DNA from: Candidatus Pantoea soli
Lineage (GTDB): Bacteria; Pseudomonadota; Gammaproteobacteria; Enterobacterales; Enterobacteriaceae
NCBI RefSeq assembly: GCF_007833795.1
Contig: NZ_CP032702.1
Span: 2,914,001-2,978,000 of the forward strand
Direction: 5' to 3'
Length of the DNA stretch: 64,000 bases
Positions 1 to 11,112 of this stretch are shown here, one piece after another; the stretch's first letter is position 1; each line of letters begins with the position of its first letter. The position numbers and the translations under genes are program-made. The notes beneath the pieces were generated by a model. It was not told the DNA's origin and searched no databases. It saw only the letters and a program-made list of their open reading frames with translations.

Positions 1-49
1 GGTCGCGCAGGGTTTGCATGATAGAGAGCAGGCGGTTTACAGCGGTCAT
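1..49 (-). CDS. mazG: MazG nucleoside triphosphate pyrophosphohydrolase, N-terminal fragment (cut by window edge)
   Basis: Only the first 16 codons are inside the window, reading MTAVNRLLSIMQTLRD from an ATG at 49. This matches the start of E. coli MazG (MNQIDRLLTIMQRLRD), a house-cleaning NTP pyrophosphatase that removes aberrant nucleotides and can lower ppGpp. It lies downstream of relA on the same strand, as in E. coli, but only 177 bp separate them, so the mazEF toxin-antitoxin pair that sits here in E. coli is missing. No catalytic residues are visible in so short a piece; the call rests on the N-terminal match and synteny. Confidence 0.8.
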   Translation of the reverse strand, partial: MTAVNRLLSIMQTLRD

Positions 50-226
50 GGGGGTGTCCTTAAGGCGTGAGGAAAAAGGCGATTGTACCCTCATCCCCGC
101 CCTGCGCCGCAAGCCCGGAAAAAAGGACGCATGGCAGGAGCCGCGCAGGCAGAAAGCAACACCGCGCAGCGGGCTGCGGCGCGGCACCTTGGGCGGTGCA
201 CGCGCCGCCGCAGACGGCAGGCCGCG

Positions 227-2464
227 TTATCCGTGCAGACGGCGCGCGTCGATGATATCCGGCACCTGATTCAGCCGCGCCAGCACGCGTCCCAGTACCT
301 GCTGGTTGTAAATTTCGATGTCCATATCGATGGTCGCCAGCTGTTTTTTGGTATCGCTGCGGCTGGAAACGCCCAGCACGTTAACTTTTTCATTCGCCAG
401 GATGGTGGTGATATCGCGCAGCAATCCGCTGCGATCGTTAGCGGTGACGCGCACCACCAGCGAATAGCCGCTGGAGTAACTTTCGCCCCATACCGCGTCA
501 ACAATCCGTTCCGGCGCGTGGGAGATCAGCTCGCTCAGCTGGTCGCAGTCCGCGCGGTGAATGGAAATGCCGCGGCCCTGAGTGATAAAGCCCACGATAT
601 CGTCACCGGGAATCGGCTGGCAGCAGCGCGCAATATGGTGCAGCAGATTCCCGACCCCTTCTACCACCACGCGCCCGCTCTCTTTGCGCGAAGAGGCGGC
701 ATGCTGCGACTTCTGCGTCAGCTGACGCAATGCTTCACGGTCTTCCTCTTCCGCACTGGGCTTATGCAGTTTGGCCTGCAGGAAGTTAACCATCTGATTC
801 AGACGGATATCGCCCCCGCCAATCATCGCCAGCAGCTCATCAAGTGAGCTGACGTTATAGCGCGGCAGCAGGATTTTTTCGGCTTCACGCATGCTGATAT
901 CCAGCTGGCTCAGCTCGTTATCCAGTATCTGCCGGCCGGCAAGAATATTCTTGTCACGGTCCTGTTTGCGGAACCAGGCGTGAATTTTTGAGCGGCCGCG
1001 GTTGGTGGTGATATAGCCCAGATTGGGGTTGAGCCAGTCGCGGCTGGGGTTGGGCTGCTTCTGGGTAATTACCTCAATCTGGTCGCCCATCTGCAGCTGA
1101 TAGGTAAAGGGCACAATGCGGCCACCGATTTTGGCCCCGATGCAGCGGTGACCAATATCGCTGTGGATATGGTAGGCAAAGTCGAGCGGCGTGGAGCCGG
1201 CCGGCAGATCTACCACGTCACCTTTCGGCGTAAACACGTAGACCCGGTCGTCGAACACCTGGCTGCGCACCTCTTCCAGCATTTCGCCCGAATCGGCCAT
1301 CTCTTCCTGCCAGGTGATCAGCTTGCGCAGCCACGCGATGCGCTCTTCGTGGCCCGCCGCGCCGCGCGCGTTGCCCGACGTCGGCCCCTCTTTGTATTTC
1401 CAGTGTGCGGCGACGCCCAGCTCAGCGTCTTCGTGCATCTGGCGGGTGCGGATCTGAATCTCAACGGTTTTGCCTTCCGGCCCCAGCACCACCGTGTGGA
1501 TAGACTGATAGCCGTTGGGCTTAGGATTGGCGACATAGTCGTCGAACTCGCTCGGCAGATGACGATACAGCGTATGTACCGTGCCCAGCGCACCGTAGCA
1601 ATCCTGCAGGCGCTCTGCGACGATACGCACCGCGCGCACGTCGAACAGCTCGTCAAACGCCAGCGATTTTTTCTGCATCTTGCGCCAGATGCTGTAGATG
1701 TGTTTCGGGCGGCCGTATACTTCTGCGCGCACGCCCTCTTTCTGCATCTCTTTGCGCAGGTTCTCGACAAAATTATCGATATATTGCTCACGATCGATCC
1801 GCCGCTCATGCAGCAGCTTCGCGATGCGTTTGTATTCGTCCGGGTGCAGATAGCGGAAGCAGTAATCTTCCAGCTCCCATTTGAGCTGTCCGATGCCAAG
1901 GCGGTTCGCCAGCGGCGCGTAAATATTGGTGCTCTCTTTCGCCGCCAGCACGCGCTCATCTTCCGGCGCATCTTTCATCTCACGCAGGTGCGCAATTCGC
2001 TCAGCCAGCTTGATGACCACGCAGCGGAAGTCTTCCACCATCGCCAGCAGCATCCGGCGCACGTTGTCCACCTGCGCAGAGGCCATGGAGTCGTTGTGGA
2101 TCGCCTTCAGCTGGCGGATAGCGTCCATATCGCGCACGCCGTGCACCAGCGAGACAATGCCTTTACCAAAGGATTTTTCCAGCTCCTCCTCGCTGACCAC
2201 CTCCGCATTGGCCAGCGGAAACAGCAGCGCGGCACGCAGGCTGTCGATATCCATGCTGAGCATGGTGAGGATCTCCACCATCTCAATCCCGCGCCACAGC
2301 AGCAGAGCCTGATCGGGATGGTCGCGCGTTTCGGCTTCACAGTAGCGCCATGCGTCCGCCAGCCGCTCACACGACTGGGGATTACTGATATTCAGGCTGG
2401 CTATCCACTGGTCAAGGGCAAACTCCCCTGCCGTATTTAAATGCGCACTTCTGACCGCAACCAT
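227..2464 (-). CDS. relA: GTP pyrophosphokinase RelA (ppGpp synthetase I)
   Basis: Ribosome-associated synthase that makes (p)ppGpp from ATP and GTP/GDP when uncharged tRNA enters the A site. The 745-residue product matches E. coli RelA (744) along its length. It has a degenerate hydrolase-like N-terminal domain without the HD residues, a synthetase domain (YGRPKHIYSIWRKM; VEIQIRT holding the catalytic Glu), a TGS domain (VYVFTPKGDVVDLPAGST), a zinc-finger segment with CC and HRADC, and a C-terminal ACT domain. An ATG five codons further upstream is in frame, but the ATG at 2464 (MVAVRSAH) matches the family start and has AGGAG about 8 bases upstream. It lies 33 bp downstream of rlmD on the same strand, as in E. 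coli. Confidence 0.97.
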   Translation of the reverse strand: MVAVRSAHLNTAGEFALDQWIASLNISNPQSCERLADAWRYCEAETRDHPDQALLLWRGIEMVEILTMLSMDIDSLRAALLFPLANAEVVSEEELEKSFGKGIVSLVHGVRDMDAIRQLKAIHNDSMASAQVDNVRRMLLAMVEDFRCVVIKLAERIAHLREMKDAPEDERVLAAKESTNIYAPLANRLGIGQLKWELEDYCFRYLHPDEYKRIAKLLHERRIDREQYIDNFVENLRKEMQKEGVRAEVYGRPKHIYSIWRKMQKKSLAFDELFDVRAVRIVAERLQDCYGALGTVHTLYRHLPSEFDDYVANPKPNGYQSIHTVVLGPEGKTVEIQIRTRQMHEDAELGVAAHWKYKEGPTSGNARGAAGHEERIAWLRKLITWQEEMADSGEMLEEVRSQVFDDRVYVFTPKGDVVDLPAGSTPLDFAYHIHSDIGHRCIGAKIGGRIVPFTYQLQMGDQIEVITQKQPNPSRDWLNPNLGYITTNRGRSKIHAWFRKQDRDKNILAGRQILDNELSQLDISMREAEKILLPRYNVSSLDELLAMIGGGDIRLNQMVNFLQAKLHKPSAEEEDREALRQLTQKSQHAASSRKESGRVVVEGVGNLLHHIARCCQPIPGDDIVGFITQGRGISIHRADCDQLSELISHAPERIVDAVWGESYSSGYSLVVRVTANDRSGLLRDITTILANEKVNVLGVSSRSDTKKQLATIDMDIEIYNQQVLGRVLARLNQVPDIIDARRLHG

Positions 2465-2497
2465 ATCCTCTCCTGCCATAGCGACGTTAAGCGTCGC

Positions 2498-3814
2498 TTA
2501 TGTTTTGCTGAACAACACCATGGATTCGAGATGACTGGTATGCGGGAACATATCCAGCATCGCGACCCTTTCCAGATGGTAGCCCGCTGACAGTAATGTC
2601 TGACTGTCGCGGGCAAGCGTTACGGGGTTACAGGAAACATAGACCACGCGTTCTGGCGCAAGTTTAACGACATGCGACATCACGCCCGCGGCCCCGGCGC
2701 GCGCCGGATCCAGTAACACCTTATTAAATCCCTGCGCCGCCCACGGCTGGCGCGAGACCTCTTCCTCTAAATTGTGCTGGAAGAAGCAGACATTTCTTAG
2801 ATTGTTAAGCTGAGCATTATACTCTGCCTGACGGACTAATGCTGCTACACCCTCCACACCCACTACATTTTGTACGAACTTTCCTATCGGCAATGTGAAG
2901 TTGCCCATCCCGCAAAACAGATCGAGCACGCGATCGTCAGGCTGCAGATCGAGCCATGCCAGCGCCTGGGCCACCATCTGCTGATTGACCGCATCGTTAA
3001 CCTGGATGAAATCCTGCGGGCTGAAGGTTAGCTGCAAATCGAACGAACGGTAAAATGGCATCGCTTCCTGCAGCGGCTGTAAGCTGTCGCTGCCGTCTGC
3101 CAGCCAGGTCATCAGCCGGTGCTCATGCGAAAAGCGTTCCAGTTTTTCACGATCGGCGGCGGACAGCGCATCAAGATGGCGCAGCACCATCAGCGGACCG
3201 TTATCGGCCAGCACCAGCTCCACATGGCCGAGACGTCTTACGGCGTTTAAGCTGCTGAGACACTGGTGCAGCGGCTGAAGCAGCGCCTCAAGTTCGGGCA
3301 CCAGAATGGGGCACTGCCGCAGCGCCACCAGATCGTTGCTGGCCGCCTGGCGGAATCCCATCAGCAGGCGCTGCTGCCGGGGCTGCCACTGCAGACCCAG
3401 TCGGGCGCGGCGGCGATAGCCCCACGGCTGCCCGCTGATGATGGTATCAACCGAAACCGGCGGTGCGCCCTCCTGACTCAGCATGCGGCTCAGCGCCTGC
3501 GCTTTACTCGCCTGCTGCAACGCCACCGCCGCGTGCTGCTGCTGGCAGCCGCCGCATACGCCAAAGTGGCCACAGCGCGGCGTTTCACGCTGCGCACATG
3601 GCTGCAGGATGCGATGCGCTTTTGCCCGCATAAACTGACGCTTATCTTCAGTCACCGTGACCTCGGCCTGCTCACCCGGCAGTGCCCCGCTGACAAACAG
3701 CGCTTTACCGTTGTGGCGTGCCACGCCCTGGCCAAAGGGATCCAGTTCGCTGATGGTGACGGTGATCCGCTGCTTTGTCGTCACACGCTGTTTTGCGGAG
3801 TAGAATTGCGCCAT
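2498..3814 (-). CDS. rlmD: 23S rRNA (uracil-1939-C5)-methyltransferase RlmD
   Basis: SAM-dependent enzyme that makes m5U1939 in 23S rRNA. The 438-residue product starts [10 protein letters not shown] like E. coli RlmD (RumA). It has an N-terminal TRAM-type RNA-binding domain, the cysteine cluster of a 4Fe-4S site ([18 protein letters not shown]), the SAM motif DLFCGMGNF, the LDPARAG motif and the catalytic loop [11 protein letters not shown]. The open frame extends 48 codons further upstream, but that part overlaps the barA start and has no family similarity, so the ATG at 3814 is chosen. It is divergent from barA, with 91 bp between start codons that must hold both promoters. Confidence 0.97.
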   Translation of the reverse strand: MAQFYSAKQRVTTKQRITVTISELDPFGQGVARHNGKALFVSGALPGEQAEVTVTEDKRQFMRAKAHRILQPCAQRETPRCGHFGVCGGCQQQHAAVALQQASKAQALSRMLSQEGAPPVSVDTIISGQPWGYRRRARLGLQWQPRQQRLLMGFRQAASNDLVALRQCPILVPELEALLQPLHQCLSSLNAVRRLGHVELVLADNGPLMVLRHLDALSAADREKLERFSHEHRLMTWLADGSDSLQPLQEAMPFYRSFDLQLTFSPQDFIQVNDAVNQQMVAQALAWLDLQPDDRVLDLFCGMGNFTLPIGKFVQNVVGVEGVAALVRQAEYNAQLNNLRNVCFFQHNLEEEVSRQPWAAQGFNKVLLDPARAGAAGVMSHVVKLAPERVVYVSCNPVTLARDSQTLLSAGYHLERVAMLDMFPHTSHLESMVLFSKT

Positions 3815-3905
3815 AGTGTTATACGTTCTCAGTGTTGAATGGGTGCGCAGCCGCCAGCGGGATGTGCACAGGGATAAAATGCCAGGAGTCGCCAGGCCCA
3901 CAATT

Positions 3906-6635
3906 ATGACGAAATACAGCCTGCGGGCGCGAATGATGATTCTGATACTGGCACCCACGCTGATGATTGGCCTGCTGCTCAGTACGTTTTTCGTGGTACA
4001 CCGCTACAACGAGTTACAGCATCAGGTGCGCGATGCCGGTGCCAATATCATCGAACCGCTGGCGGTCTCCAGCGAATACAGCATGACGTGGCACAACCGG
4101 GATGCCATCCGCGATCTGGTTAGTCTGCTGCACCGCCGTCATTCCGATATTGTCCGTGCCATTACCGTTTTCGACAACAACAATCATGTCTATGTGACCT
4201 CGAATAATCACCAGGACCTGGCGCTGCTGCAGAAAGAGGATATCTCTGTGCTGCCGGAAGGCGTTTCTGCCGAGCGGCACGGCACGCTGATGGTGCTGCG
4301 CACGCCCATCCTTTCTGAGCGCTATGCCGGTGATGAGTCGCCGGAGGAGGAAGCCAAACCGGCGGGCAATCCGCTGGGCTATGTGGCCATTGAACTGGAT
4401 TTGCAGTCGGTCCGGCTGGAGCAATACAAAGAGGTGTTTGTTGCCACCCTGCTGCTGCTGTTCTGCCTCTGTATCGCCATGCTGTTTGCCTACCGCCTGA
4501 TGCGCGACGTCACCGGACCGATTCGCAACATGGTCTCAACCGTGGACCGCATCCGCCGTGGTCAGCTGGATAGCCGCGTGGAGGGGTATATGCTGGGTGA
4601 ACTCAGCATTCTGAAGAACGGCATCAACGCCATGGCGATGTCGCTCACCGCCTATCACGAAGAGATGCAGCAGAATATCGATCAGGCAACCTACGATCTG
4701 CGCGAAACGCTGGAGCAGCTGGAGATTCAGAACGTGGAGCTGGATCTGGCCAAGAAGCGCGCGCAGGAGGCGGCCCGCATCAAATCAGAGTTTCTGGCCA
4801 ATATGTCGCATGAGCTGCGCACACCGCTGAATGGCGTAATCGGCTTTACCCGCCAGATGCTGAAAACCCGGCTGAGCACCAACCAGCGTGACTACATGAG
4901 CACCATTGAACGCTCCGCCAATAACCTGCTGAGCATTATCAACGACGTGCTCGACTTCTCCAAACTGGAAGCCGGTAAGCTGGTGCTGGAATCGATCCCG
5001 TTTCCGCTGCGCGCCACGCTGGATGAGACGCTGGTGCTGCTGGCGCCCTCAGCCCATGAAAAAGGACTGGAGATCACCGTGTGCCTGGAGAAGCAGGTGC
5101 CGGATAACGTCATTGGCGATCCGCTGCGGCTGCAGCAAATCCTCATCAACCTGATCGGCAATGCCATCAAATTTACCGAGCGCGGCCACATCGATTTGCG
5201 CGTTGAGCTGCGCAGCCTGAGCGCGACGCGCGCCGGGCTGGAGATTCAGGTGCACGATACCGGCATCGGCATCTCTGCGGAGCAGCAGTCTCAGCTGTTT
5301 CAGGCGTTTCGCCAGGCAGATGCCAGCATTACGCGGCGCCACGGCGGCACCGGCCTTGGCCTGGTGATTACCCAGAAACTGGTGCAGGAGATGGGCGGCG
5401 AAATTGCCTTCCACAGTCGTCAGGATCAGGGTTCCAGCTTCTGGGTGCATGTGCACCTCGATCTTAACCCCAACGCGCCGGCTATCCCGCGCGTGCTCGA
5501 CGATTTGCAGCCGACGCCGCTGGCGTATATCGAACCGCATCCGGCGGTGGCGAAAGCGGTCCAGGAGATGCTGAGCATCACGCCGCTGCAGGTACAGCAT
5601 TTCAATCGTCTGGAGGATCTGCCTGAGACGCCTTTCCCGCTGCTGCTGATGGGCCTGCCGGTTAGCGATCCGCACCCGGCCACGCTGCCGGATGCGCTGA
5701 TTAAGCGTCTGCGCAGCCATGCGGACTCCGTACTGCTGGCACTGCCGAGCGAAATGATGCTGTTTGCGGATGACCTGCGCGCGCGTGGCATCGCCGGGTG
5801 TCTGGCAAAACCGGTTTCGCTGACGCGTCTGCTGCCGATGCTGCTGGATTTGAACATGCGTCACAGCGATGCCGCGCCGCATAGCGACCGTCAGCCGCTG
5901 ACGGTGATGGCAGTGGATGATAATCCGGCCAACCTCAAGCTGATTGGCGCCCTGCTGGAGGAGCAGGTGCAGCACATCATTCTGTGCGACAACGCGGAGC
6001 AGGCGATCCGCGAAGCGCGGCTGCACAAGCTGGATATCATTCTGATGGATATTCAGATGCCGGATATTGACGGCATCCGTGCCAGTGAAATCATCCGCGG
6101 CCTGCCGCTGCATGCCAGCACGCCGATTGTGGCGGTAACGGCACACGCGCTGGACGGCGAGCGTGAACAGCTGATTGCCGCCGGCATGAACGATTATCTG
6201 GCAAAACCGATTGATGAAGCCAAGCTCAGCCAGCTGCTGCATCGCTATGCCCCCAACGTTTCAGCCGTCCCGGCGCTGCCGTCGGCGATAGCGCCGTCTC
6301 TGGACTGGCGGCTGGCGCTGCGGCAGGCAGCCAGTAAACCGGATCTGGCGCGTGACCTGCTGCAGATGCTGCTGGATTTCCTGCCGGAAGTGGAGACACG
6401 CGTGGCAGAGTGCATGGCAGCCAATGACGTCACCGGGCTGCGTGAGATCATCCATAAGCTGCACGGCAGCGCCAGCTACAGCGGCGTGCCGCGGCTGAAA
6501 CAGCTGTGCCATCAGCTGGAGAAGAGTCTGCATCAGGAAAGCGATATCGCGGCGCTGGAGCCGGAGCTGCTGGAGCTGACCGACGAGCTGGCAAACGTGG
6601 CGCGCGAAGCGCGAAAGGTGCTGGGTTCAGCCTGA
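3906..6635 (+). CDS. barA: Hybrid sensor histidine kinase BarA
   Basis: Inner-membrane tripartite sensor kinase that phosphorylates the response regulator UvrY. In E. coli it senses short-chain carboxylates and drives transcription of csrB and csrC. The 909-residue product (E. coli 918) has a first membrane segment at about 10-31, a periplasmic region, a second segment near 176-197, and HAMP. Then come HisKA with phospho-acceptor His302 ([11 protein letters not shown]), an ATPase domain (GTGLGLVI), a receiver with Asp715 (LMDIQMP) and a C-terminal HPt domain with His850 (HKLHGS). The ATG at 3906 ([11 protein letters not shown]) matches E. coli; the frame is open 30 codons further upstream. 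All phosphorelay residues are intact. Its RNA target csrB lies about 11 kb downstream. Confidence 0.97.
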   Translation: MTKYSLRARMMILILAPTLMIGLLLSTFFVVHRYNELQHQVRDAGANIIEPLAVSSEYSMTWHNRDAIRDLVSLLHRRHSDIVRAITVFDNNNHVYVTSNNHQDLALLQKEDISVLPEGVSAERHGTLMVLRTPILSERYAGDESPEEEAKPAGNPLGYVAIELDLQSVRLEQYKEVFVATLLLLFCLCIAMLFAYRLMRDVTGPIRNMVSTVDRIRRGQLDSRVEGYMLGELSILKNGINAMAMSLTAYHEEMQQNIDQATYDLRETLEQLEIQNVELDLAKKRAQEAARIKSEFLANMSHELRTPLNGVIGFTRQMLKTRLSTNQRDYMSTIERSANNLLSIINDVLDFSKLEAGKLVLESIPFPLRATLDETLVLLAPSAHEKGLEITVCLEKQVPDNVIGDPLRLQQILINLIGNAIKFTERGHIDLRVELRSLSATRAGLEIQVHDTGIGISAEQQSQLFQAFRQADASITRRHGGTGLGLVITQKLVQEMGGEIAFHSRQDQGSSFWVHVHLDLNPNAPAIPRVLDDLQPTPLAYIEPHPAVAKAVQEMLSITPLQVQHFNRLEDLPETPFPLLLMGLPVSDPHPATLPDALIKRLRSHADSVLLALPSEMMLFADDLRARGIAGCLAKPVSLTRLLPMLLDLNMRHSDAAPHSDRQPLTVMAVDDNPANLKLIGALLEEQVQHIILCDNAEQAIREARLHKLDIILMDIQMPDIDGIRASEIIRGLPLHASTPIVAVTAHALDGEREQLIAAGMNDYLAKPIDEAKLSQLLHRYAPNVSAVPALPSAIAPSLDWRLALRQAASKPDLARDLLQMLLDFLPEVETRVAECMAANDVTGLREIIHKLHGSASYSGVPRLKQLCHQLEKSLHQESDIAALEPELLELTDELANVAREARKVLGSA

Positions 6636-6679
6636 GCCAGCGCGGCCACGGCGGGCCGCCGTCAGGAACCGGCAGGTTA

Positions 6680-6696
6680 CCGCCGGTCACCGGCGG
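6680..6696. repeat. GC-rich inverted repeat between convergent barA and garK
   Basis: A perfect 7-bp dyad CCGCCGG-TCA-CCGGCGG sits in the 186-bp gap between the convergent 3' ends of barA and garK. It could form a hairpin on either strand and help separate the two transcripts. There is no run of T on either side, so it is not a typical intrinsic terminator. Nothing else was seen in this gap. Confidence 0.4.
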
Positions 6697-6821
6697 CACC
6701 TCACCGCCAGCCCCCTGCCGACACCGCAGCGGCGCGATCTCTCCCGCCTTGCTGATATCCATTCGCAGCCGGCGCAGTGAACCGGCGCAGCGTCGGGGCG
6801 GAAAATCCCCGGCGCGCTGCC

Positions 6822-7961
6822 TTACAGGCTCTGTCCGGCCCTGAGGGTGGCGGCCACGTTTCTGGCGGTCAGACGCACGTTCTGCGCAGCGCTCTCCAGC
6901 GCCTCTTCCAGCGTGCAGATGCTGTACAGCACGCTGAAAACGGCATCCAGCCCGTGCGCATGCACCACGCCAACATCGGCGGTCAAACTGCCGGCAATAC
7001 CGATAACCGGTTTATTAAACCGTCTGGCGACCTGCGCTACGCCAATCGGCACTTTGCCGTTGATGCTCTGGCTGTCGATCCGGCCTTCGCCGGTGATCAC
7101 CAGATCGGCATCTTTCACCTGCTCCGCCAGCCCCAGCGCTTCCGTTACAATCTCAATCCCGCGCCGCAGTTCCGCCTGACAAAAGGCGTGCAGCGCGGCA
7201 CCCATGCCGCCGGCTGCGCCGCCACCAGCAAGGTGCAGCACATCCCGATCGAGATCGCGCTGAATAATACCGGCGTAGTGCGCCAGCGCCCCATCCAGCT
7301 GCTGCACCAGCTCCGGTGTGGCCCCTTTCTGCGGACCAAAAATCGCCGAGGCGCCTTTTGCACCTGTCAGCGGGTTGGTCACGTCGCAGGCCACTTCGAT
7401 CCGGCACTGCTTAATACGCGGATCGAGCGCCGAAATATCAATGTGCGCCAGCTGAGACAGCGCGCTGCCGCCATAGCCAATCTCATTTTGCTGCGCATCC
7501 AGCAGGCGCGCGCCCAGCGCCTGCACCATGCCGCTGCCGCCGTCGTTGGTGGCGCTGCCGCCGAGGCCGATAATAATGTGATCCACGCCGCGATCGAGCG
7601 CATCTTTAATCAGTTCGCCGGTGCCCCAGGAGGTGGTGACACGCGGATCGCGCTGCGCCGTCGGCACCTGCTCCAGCCCGCTGGCCGCCGCCATCTCGAT
7701 AAACGCGGTGCGCTCGTCGCCCGCCAGACCATAAAAGGCGTCCACCGGTTTGCCTAACGGTCCGGTGACCGTCAGCCGGACAAGCTTGCCCTGCGTGGCG
7801 GCCACCATCGCCTCTACCGTGCCCTCTCCGCCGTCGGCAACCGGTATTTTCACGTATTCGGCAGCAGGAAAAACTTCGCGGAATCCTGCTTCAATCGCGG
7901 TAGCCACTTCCAGGGCTGACAAACTCTCTTTGTATGAATCCGGTGCGATGACAATTTTCAT
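6822..7961 (-). CDS. garK: Glycerate 2-kinase GarK
   Basis: Phosphorylates D-glycerate, the last step that brings glucarate and galactarate carbon into lower glycolysis. The 379-residue product (E. coli GarK 381) begins MKIVIAPDSYKESLSA and carries ADGGEGT, GLGGSATNDGG, AGGGAAGGMG and VITGEGRID, all typical of the GarK-type glycerate kinase family. The frame continues 27 codons upstream, but the ATG at 7961 is the conserved start. It is the last gene of the minus-strand run gudP-gudX-gudD-garL-garR-garK; the 84-bp gap after garR is the widest in the run. E. coli has two close paralogues (GarK, GlxK); the context favours GarK. Confidence 0.93.
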   Translation of the reverse strand: MKIVIAPDSYKESLSALEVATAIEAGFREVFPAAEYVKIPVADGGEGTVEAMVAATQGKLVRLTVTGPLGKPVDAFYGLAGDERTAFIEMAAASGLEQVPTAQRDPRVTTSWGTGELIKDALDRGVDHIIIGLGGSATNDGGSGMVQALGARLLDAQQNEIGYGGSALSQLAHIDISALDPRIKQCRIEVACDVTNPLTGAKGASAIFGPQKGATPELVQQLDGALAHYAGIIQRDLDRDVLHLAGGGAAGGMGAALHAFCQAELRRGIEIVTEALGLAEQVKDADLVITGEGRIDSQSINGKVPIGVAQVARRFNKPVIGIAGSLTADVGVVHAHGLDAVFSVLYSICTLEEALESAAQNVRLTARNVAATLRAGQSL

Positions 7962-8045
7962 AGGCAATCCGAGCGCGTAGGTGACGGCAGGCCGTCCGGC
8001 TAAGGCAGTCAGCGGTCCGGCATCCGCAGAGGCCGGACGCATGTC

Positions 8046-8930
8046 CTACCGGGTAATCTCAACGTGAGCTAACTTCTCATAATAGCAAGCCAGCGCGCTG
8101 TGGTCGGACGTACCCTGTCCGTCGGCTTTCAGCGCCTGCATCATTTCCATCACCGCCGCCGTCAGCGGCAGCTGGGCGCCAATCTCGTGGGAGGTATCCA
8201 GCGCGTTAGCCAGGTCCTTGATATGCAGATCAATTCGGAAGCCCGGCTTAAAGTTACGATCCAGTACCATTGGCGCTTTCGCATCCAGCACCGTGCTGCC
8301 CGCCAGGCCGCCGCGAATCGCCTGATAAACCAGTTCCGGATTGACGCCCGCTTTGGTCGCCAGCGACAGCGCTTCGGACATCGCCGCGATATTCAGCGCC
8401 ACAATCACCTGATTAGCCAGTTTCGTAACGTTGCCCGCTCCACTGTCGCCGGTGTGCACCACGGACGCGGCCATCGCTTTCATGATGTCGTAGCACTGAT
8501 CGAACACCGCTTTATCTCCCCCCACCATCACCGAGAGCGTGCCCTCAATGGCTTTGGGTTCGCCGCCGCTCACCGGCGCATCCAGCATCCGGATACCTTT
8601 TTCCGCCAGCGCATCATGCACTTCGCGGCTGGCCAGCGGCGCAATCGAACTCATGTCGATGACCACCAGCCCCGGTTTTGCTCCGGCAATAATACCGTTG
8701 CTGCCCAGACACACCTCTTTCACCTGCGGTGAGTTCGGCACCATGGTGATGACCACATCAACCTGTTCCGCCACCTCGCGGGGCGTTTTGGCCACGGTTG
8801 CGCCCAGCTCAGCCAGTTCGGCCTCGTTGTGGGGATGGTGGTCGCGCACCACCAGCGTGTAACCGGCTTTCACCAGGTTTTTACTCATCGGTTTGCCCAT
8901 GATGCCAAGGCCGATAAATCCAATTTTCAT
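8046..8930 (-). CDS. garR: 2-hydroxy-3-oxopropionate (tartronate semialdehyde) reductase GarR
   Basis: NAD(P)H-dependent reduction of tartronate semialdehyde to D-glycerate. The 294-residue product has the full beta-hydroxyacid dehydrogenase architecture: the Rossmann fingerprint GFIGLGIMGKPM at the N-terminus, the substrate motif DAPVSGGEPKA, and the catalytic-lysine segment GNVTKLANQ. Length equals E. coli GarR. It lies 19 bp downstream of garL and 84 bp upstream of garK, so it fits between aldolase and kinase in pathway order. GlxR is a close alternative, but the neighbours point to the glucarate/galactarate pathway. Confidence 0.95.
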   Translation of the reverse strand: MKIGFIGLGIMGKPMSKNLVKAGYTLVVRDHHPHNEAELAELGATVAKTPREVAEQVDVVITMVPNSPQVKEVCLGSNGIIAGAKPGLVVIDMSSIAPLASREVHDALAEKGIRMLDAPVSGGEPKAIEGTLSVMVGGDKAVFDQCYDIMKAMAASVVHTGDSGAGNVTKLANQVIVALNIAAMSEALSLATKAGVNPELVYQAIRGGLAGSTVLDAKAPMVLDRNFKPGFRIDLHIKDLANALDTSHEIGAQLPLTAAVMEMMQALKADGQGTSDHSALACYYEKLAHVEITR

Positions 8931-8949
8931 TGCCTTTCCTCTTCGTCAG

Positions 8950-9717
8950 TTACTGCCTGAATTTGTCACACAATGCCTGGGTTGCATGGCGGAACACGCC
9001 CAAATCGCTGCCTACCGCCACAAAGCTGGCACCCCATTCCAGATAACGGCGTGCATCGGCTTCCACCGGCGCCAGGATGCCCGCCGGTTTGCCCGCGGAA
9101 CGGGCGCGGTCAAACACGTAGCGAATCACTTTCAGCACCTCCGGATGGGCCGGCTGCCCGAGATACCCCAGCGCCGCCGAAAGATCGCCTGGCCCGACAA
9201 ATATGCCGTCCACGCCTTCCACTGCAGCGATGGCATCAATGTTGTCCACCGCCTGCTGGGTTTCGATCTGCACCATGACGCTGATGTTGTCGTTGATGGT
9301 GACGTTGTAATCCGGCAGCGTGCCGTACATGTTGCTGCGGTGCGAAACCGAAACGCCGCGGATACCCGCAGGCGGATAGCGGGTTGCGGCCACCGCACGC
9401 TGCGCATCGTCTGCGGTTTCCACAAACGGGATCAGAAAGTTGTAGAAGCCGATGTCCAGCAAACGTTTGATGATGATCGGTTCGTTGCAGGGAGGACGTA
9501 CCACGGGTGCGCTGCGGCTGCCTTTCAGCGCCATCAGCTGGGGAATAAAGGTGGTGATGTCGTTGGGAGCGTGTTCCCCGTCCAGTACCAGCCAGTCAAA
9601 GCCGGCCAGTCCAAGCACTTCGGTGGTGAGTGGATTGGCCAGGGCGCACCAGCTGCCAATCAGGGTGTCGCCGGCCAGTAAACGGCGGCGAAAGGTATTC
9701 GGCCAGGCATTGCTCAT
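8950..9717 (-). CDS. garL: 5-keto-4-deoxy-D-glucarate aldolase GarL
   Basis: Class II aldolase of the HpcH/HpaI family that cleaves 5-keto-4-deoxy-D-glucarate to pyruvate and tartronate semialdehyde. The 255-residue product shows the family signatures [11 protein letters not shown], the metal-ligand segment VMVQIET and [12 protein letters not shown] (metal-binding Asp), and matches E. coli GarL (256) in length. It is the point where the GudD and GarD branches merge. It sits 53 bp downstream of gudD and 19 bp upstream of garR on the same strand. Confidence 0.95.
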   Translation of the reverse strand: MSNAWPNTFRRRLLAGDTLIGSWCALANPLTTEVLGLAGFDWLVLDGEHAPNDITTFIPQLMALKGSRSAPVVRPPCNEPIIIKRLLDIGFYNFLIPFVETADDAQRAVAATRYPPAGIRGVSVSHRSNMYGTLPDYNVTINDNISVMVQIETQQAVDNIDAIAAVEGVDGIFVGPGDLSAALGYLGQPAHPEVLKVIRYVFDRARSAGKPAGILAPVEADARRYLEWGASFVAVGSDLGVFRHATQALCDKFRQ

Positions 9718-9770
9718 GTTCTTTGCTCCAGTCAGTCAGCACAGGCTCGCCCGCGGCGAGCCGCAGAATA

Positions 9771-11102
9771 TCAGCGCACCAGGCACGGACGCTTGTTATC
9801 AAATCGCCAGTCCGGCACCAGGAACTGCATCGCCTGGGCGTCATCGCGCGCGCCCAGCCCGTGCTTCTGATACAGCGCGTGCGCCTGCATAACCTGATCC
9901 ATATCCAGCTCAACGCCGAGACCCGGCTTCTGCGGCACCTGCACCATGCCGCCTTTGATGCGGAATGGCTCTTTGGTCAGACGCTGATTGCCCTCCTGCC
10001 AGATCCAGTGGGTATCAATGGCAGTGATCGCGCCGGGTGCGGCCGCGGCGACGTGGGTAAACATCGCCAGCGAGATATCAAAATGGTTATTGGAGTGTGA
10101 GCCCCAGGTCAGTCCGAAGTCATGGCACATCTGCGCCACGCGAACCGAGCCCTGCATCGTCCAGAAGTGCGGATCGGCCAGCGGGATGTCCACCGATTGC
10201 AGCGACAGCGTATGGCCCATCTGCCGCCAGTCCGTCGCAATCATGTTGGTTGCGGTAGGCAGGCCGGTGGCACGGCGGAACTCCGCCATCACTTCACGTC
10301 CCGAATAGCCCTGCTCCGCGCCACAGGGATCCTCTGCATACGCCAGCACGCCCTTCAGTTGCTTGCCAAGCAGAATCGCTTCATTCAGCGACCAGGCGCC
10401 ATTCGGATCAAGCGTGATGCGCGCCTGCGGGAAACGTCTGGCCAGCGCCGTCACCGCCTCGGCCTCTTCACCGCCGCGCAGCACGCCGCCTTTCAGTTTG
10501 AAATCGTTAAAGCCATATTTCTCGTACGCCGCTTCCGCCAGGCGGACGACCGCTTCCGGCGTCAGCGCCTCTTCATGGCGCAGGCGATACCAGTCGCACT
10601 TATCCTGCTCCTGGCTCTGATACGGCAGCGCGGTTTTTTTGCGATCGCCCACGTAGAACAGGTAGCCAAGCATCTCCACGCTATCGCGCTGCTGCCCTTC
10701 GCCCAGCAGAGAGGCGACGTTCACGTTCAGATGCTGCCCCAGCAAATCGAGCAGAGCGGCCTCGATGCCGGTCACCACATGAATGGTGGTGCGCAGATCA
10801 AACGTCTGGTTGCCGCGTCCGCTGGCATCGCGATCGGCAAAGGTGCTGCGCACCAGGTTCAGCACGTTTTTGTACTCTCCCACGGTTTTGCCCACCACCA
10901 GCGCTGCCGCATCTTCCAGCGTCTGACGAATCTTTTCACCACCCGGAATCTCCCCGACGCCGGTCTGACCGGCGTTATCTTTGATGATGACGATGTTGCG
11001 GGTAAAAAACGGGGCATGGGCACCGCTCAGGTTGAGCAGCATACTGTCGTAACCGGCCACCGGAATGACCTGCATGGATGTGATTTTCGGTGTCTGACTC
11101 AT
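9771..11102 (-). CDS. gudD: D-glucarate dehydratase GudD
   Basis: Enolase-superfamily dehydratase that converts D-glucarate (and L-idarate) to 5-keto-4-deoxy-D-glucarate. The 443-residue product (E. coli 446) keeps the general-base motif FKLKGG (KxK), metal ligands in DPNGAW, AEDP and ATNMIAT, the His-Asn segment SHSNNHFD, and DTHWIWQEG. The open frame reaches 67 codons upstream into the gudX 3' end, but the ATG at 11102 (MSQTPKITS) is the homologous start. Only 10 bp separate it from gudX, which indicates co-transcription and a duplicated gene pair. Confidence 0.96.
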   Translation of the reverse strand: MSQTPKITSMQVIPVAGYDSMLLNLSGAHAPFFTRNIVIIKDNAGQTGVGEIPGGEKIRQTLEDAAALVVGKTVGEYKNVLNLVRSTFADRDASGRGNQTFDLRTTIHVVTGIEAALLDLLGQHLNVNVASLLGEGQQRDSVEMLGYLFYVGDRKKTALPYQSQEQDKCDWYRLRHEEALTPEAVVRLAEAAYEKYGFNDFKLKGGVLRGGEEAEAVTALARRFPQARITLDPNGAWSLNEAILLGKQLKGVLAYAEDPCGAEQGYSGREVMAEFRRATGLPTATNMIATDWRQMGHTLSLQSVDIPLADPHFWTMQGSVRVAQMCHDFGLTWGSHSNNHFDISLAMFTHVAAAAPGAITAIDTHWIWQEGNQRLTKEPFRIKGGMVQVPQKPGLGVELDMDQVMQAHALYQKHGLGARDDAQAMQFLVPDWRFDNKRPCLVR

Positions 11103-11112
11103 TTCCTGCTCC

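Noticed and set aside
1148..2440. Plus-strand frame of 430 codons opposite relA
   Set aside because: Antisense to a complete RelA; biased composition, no family.
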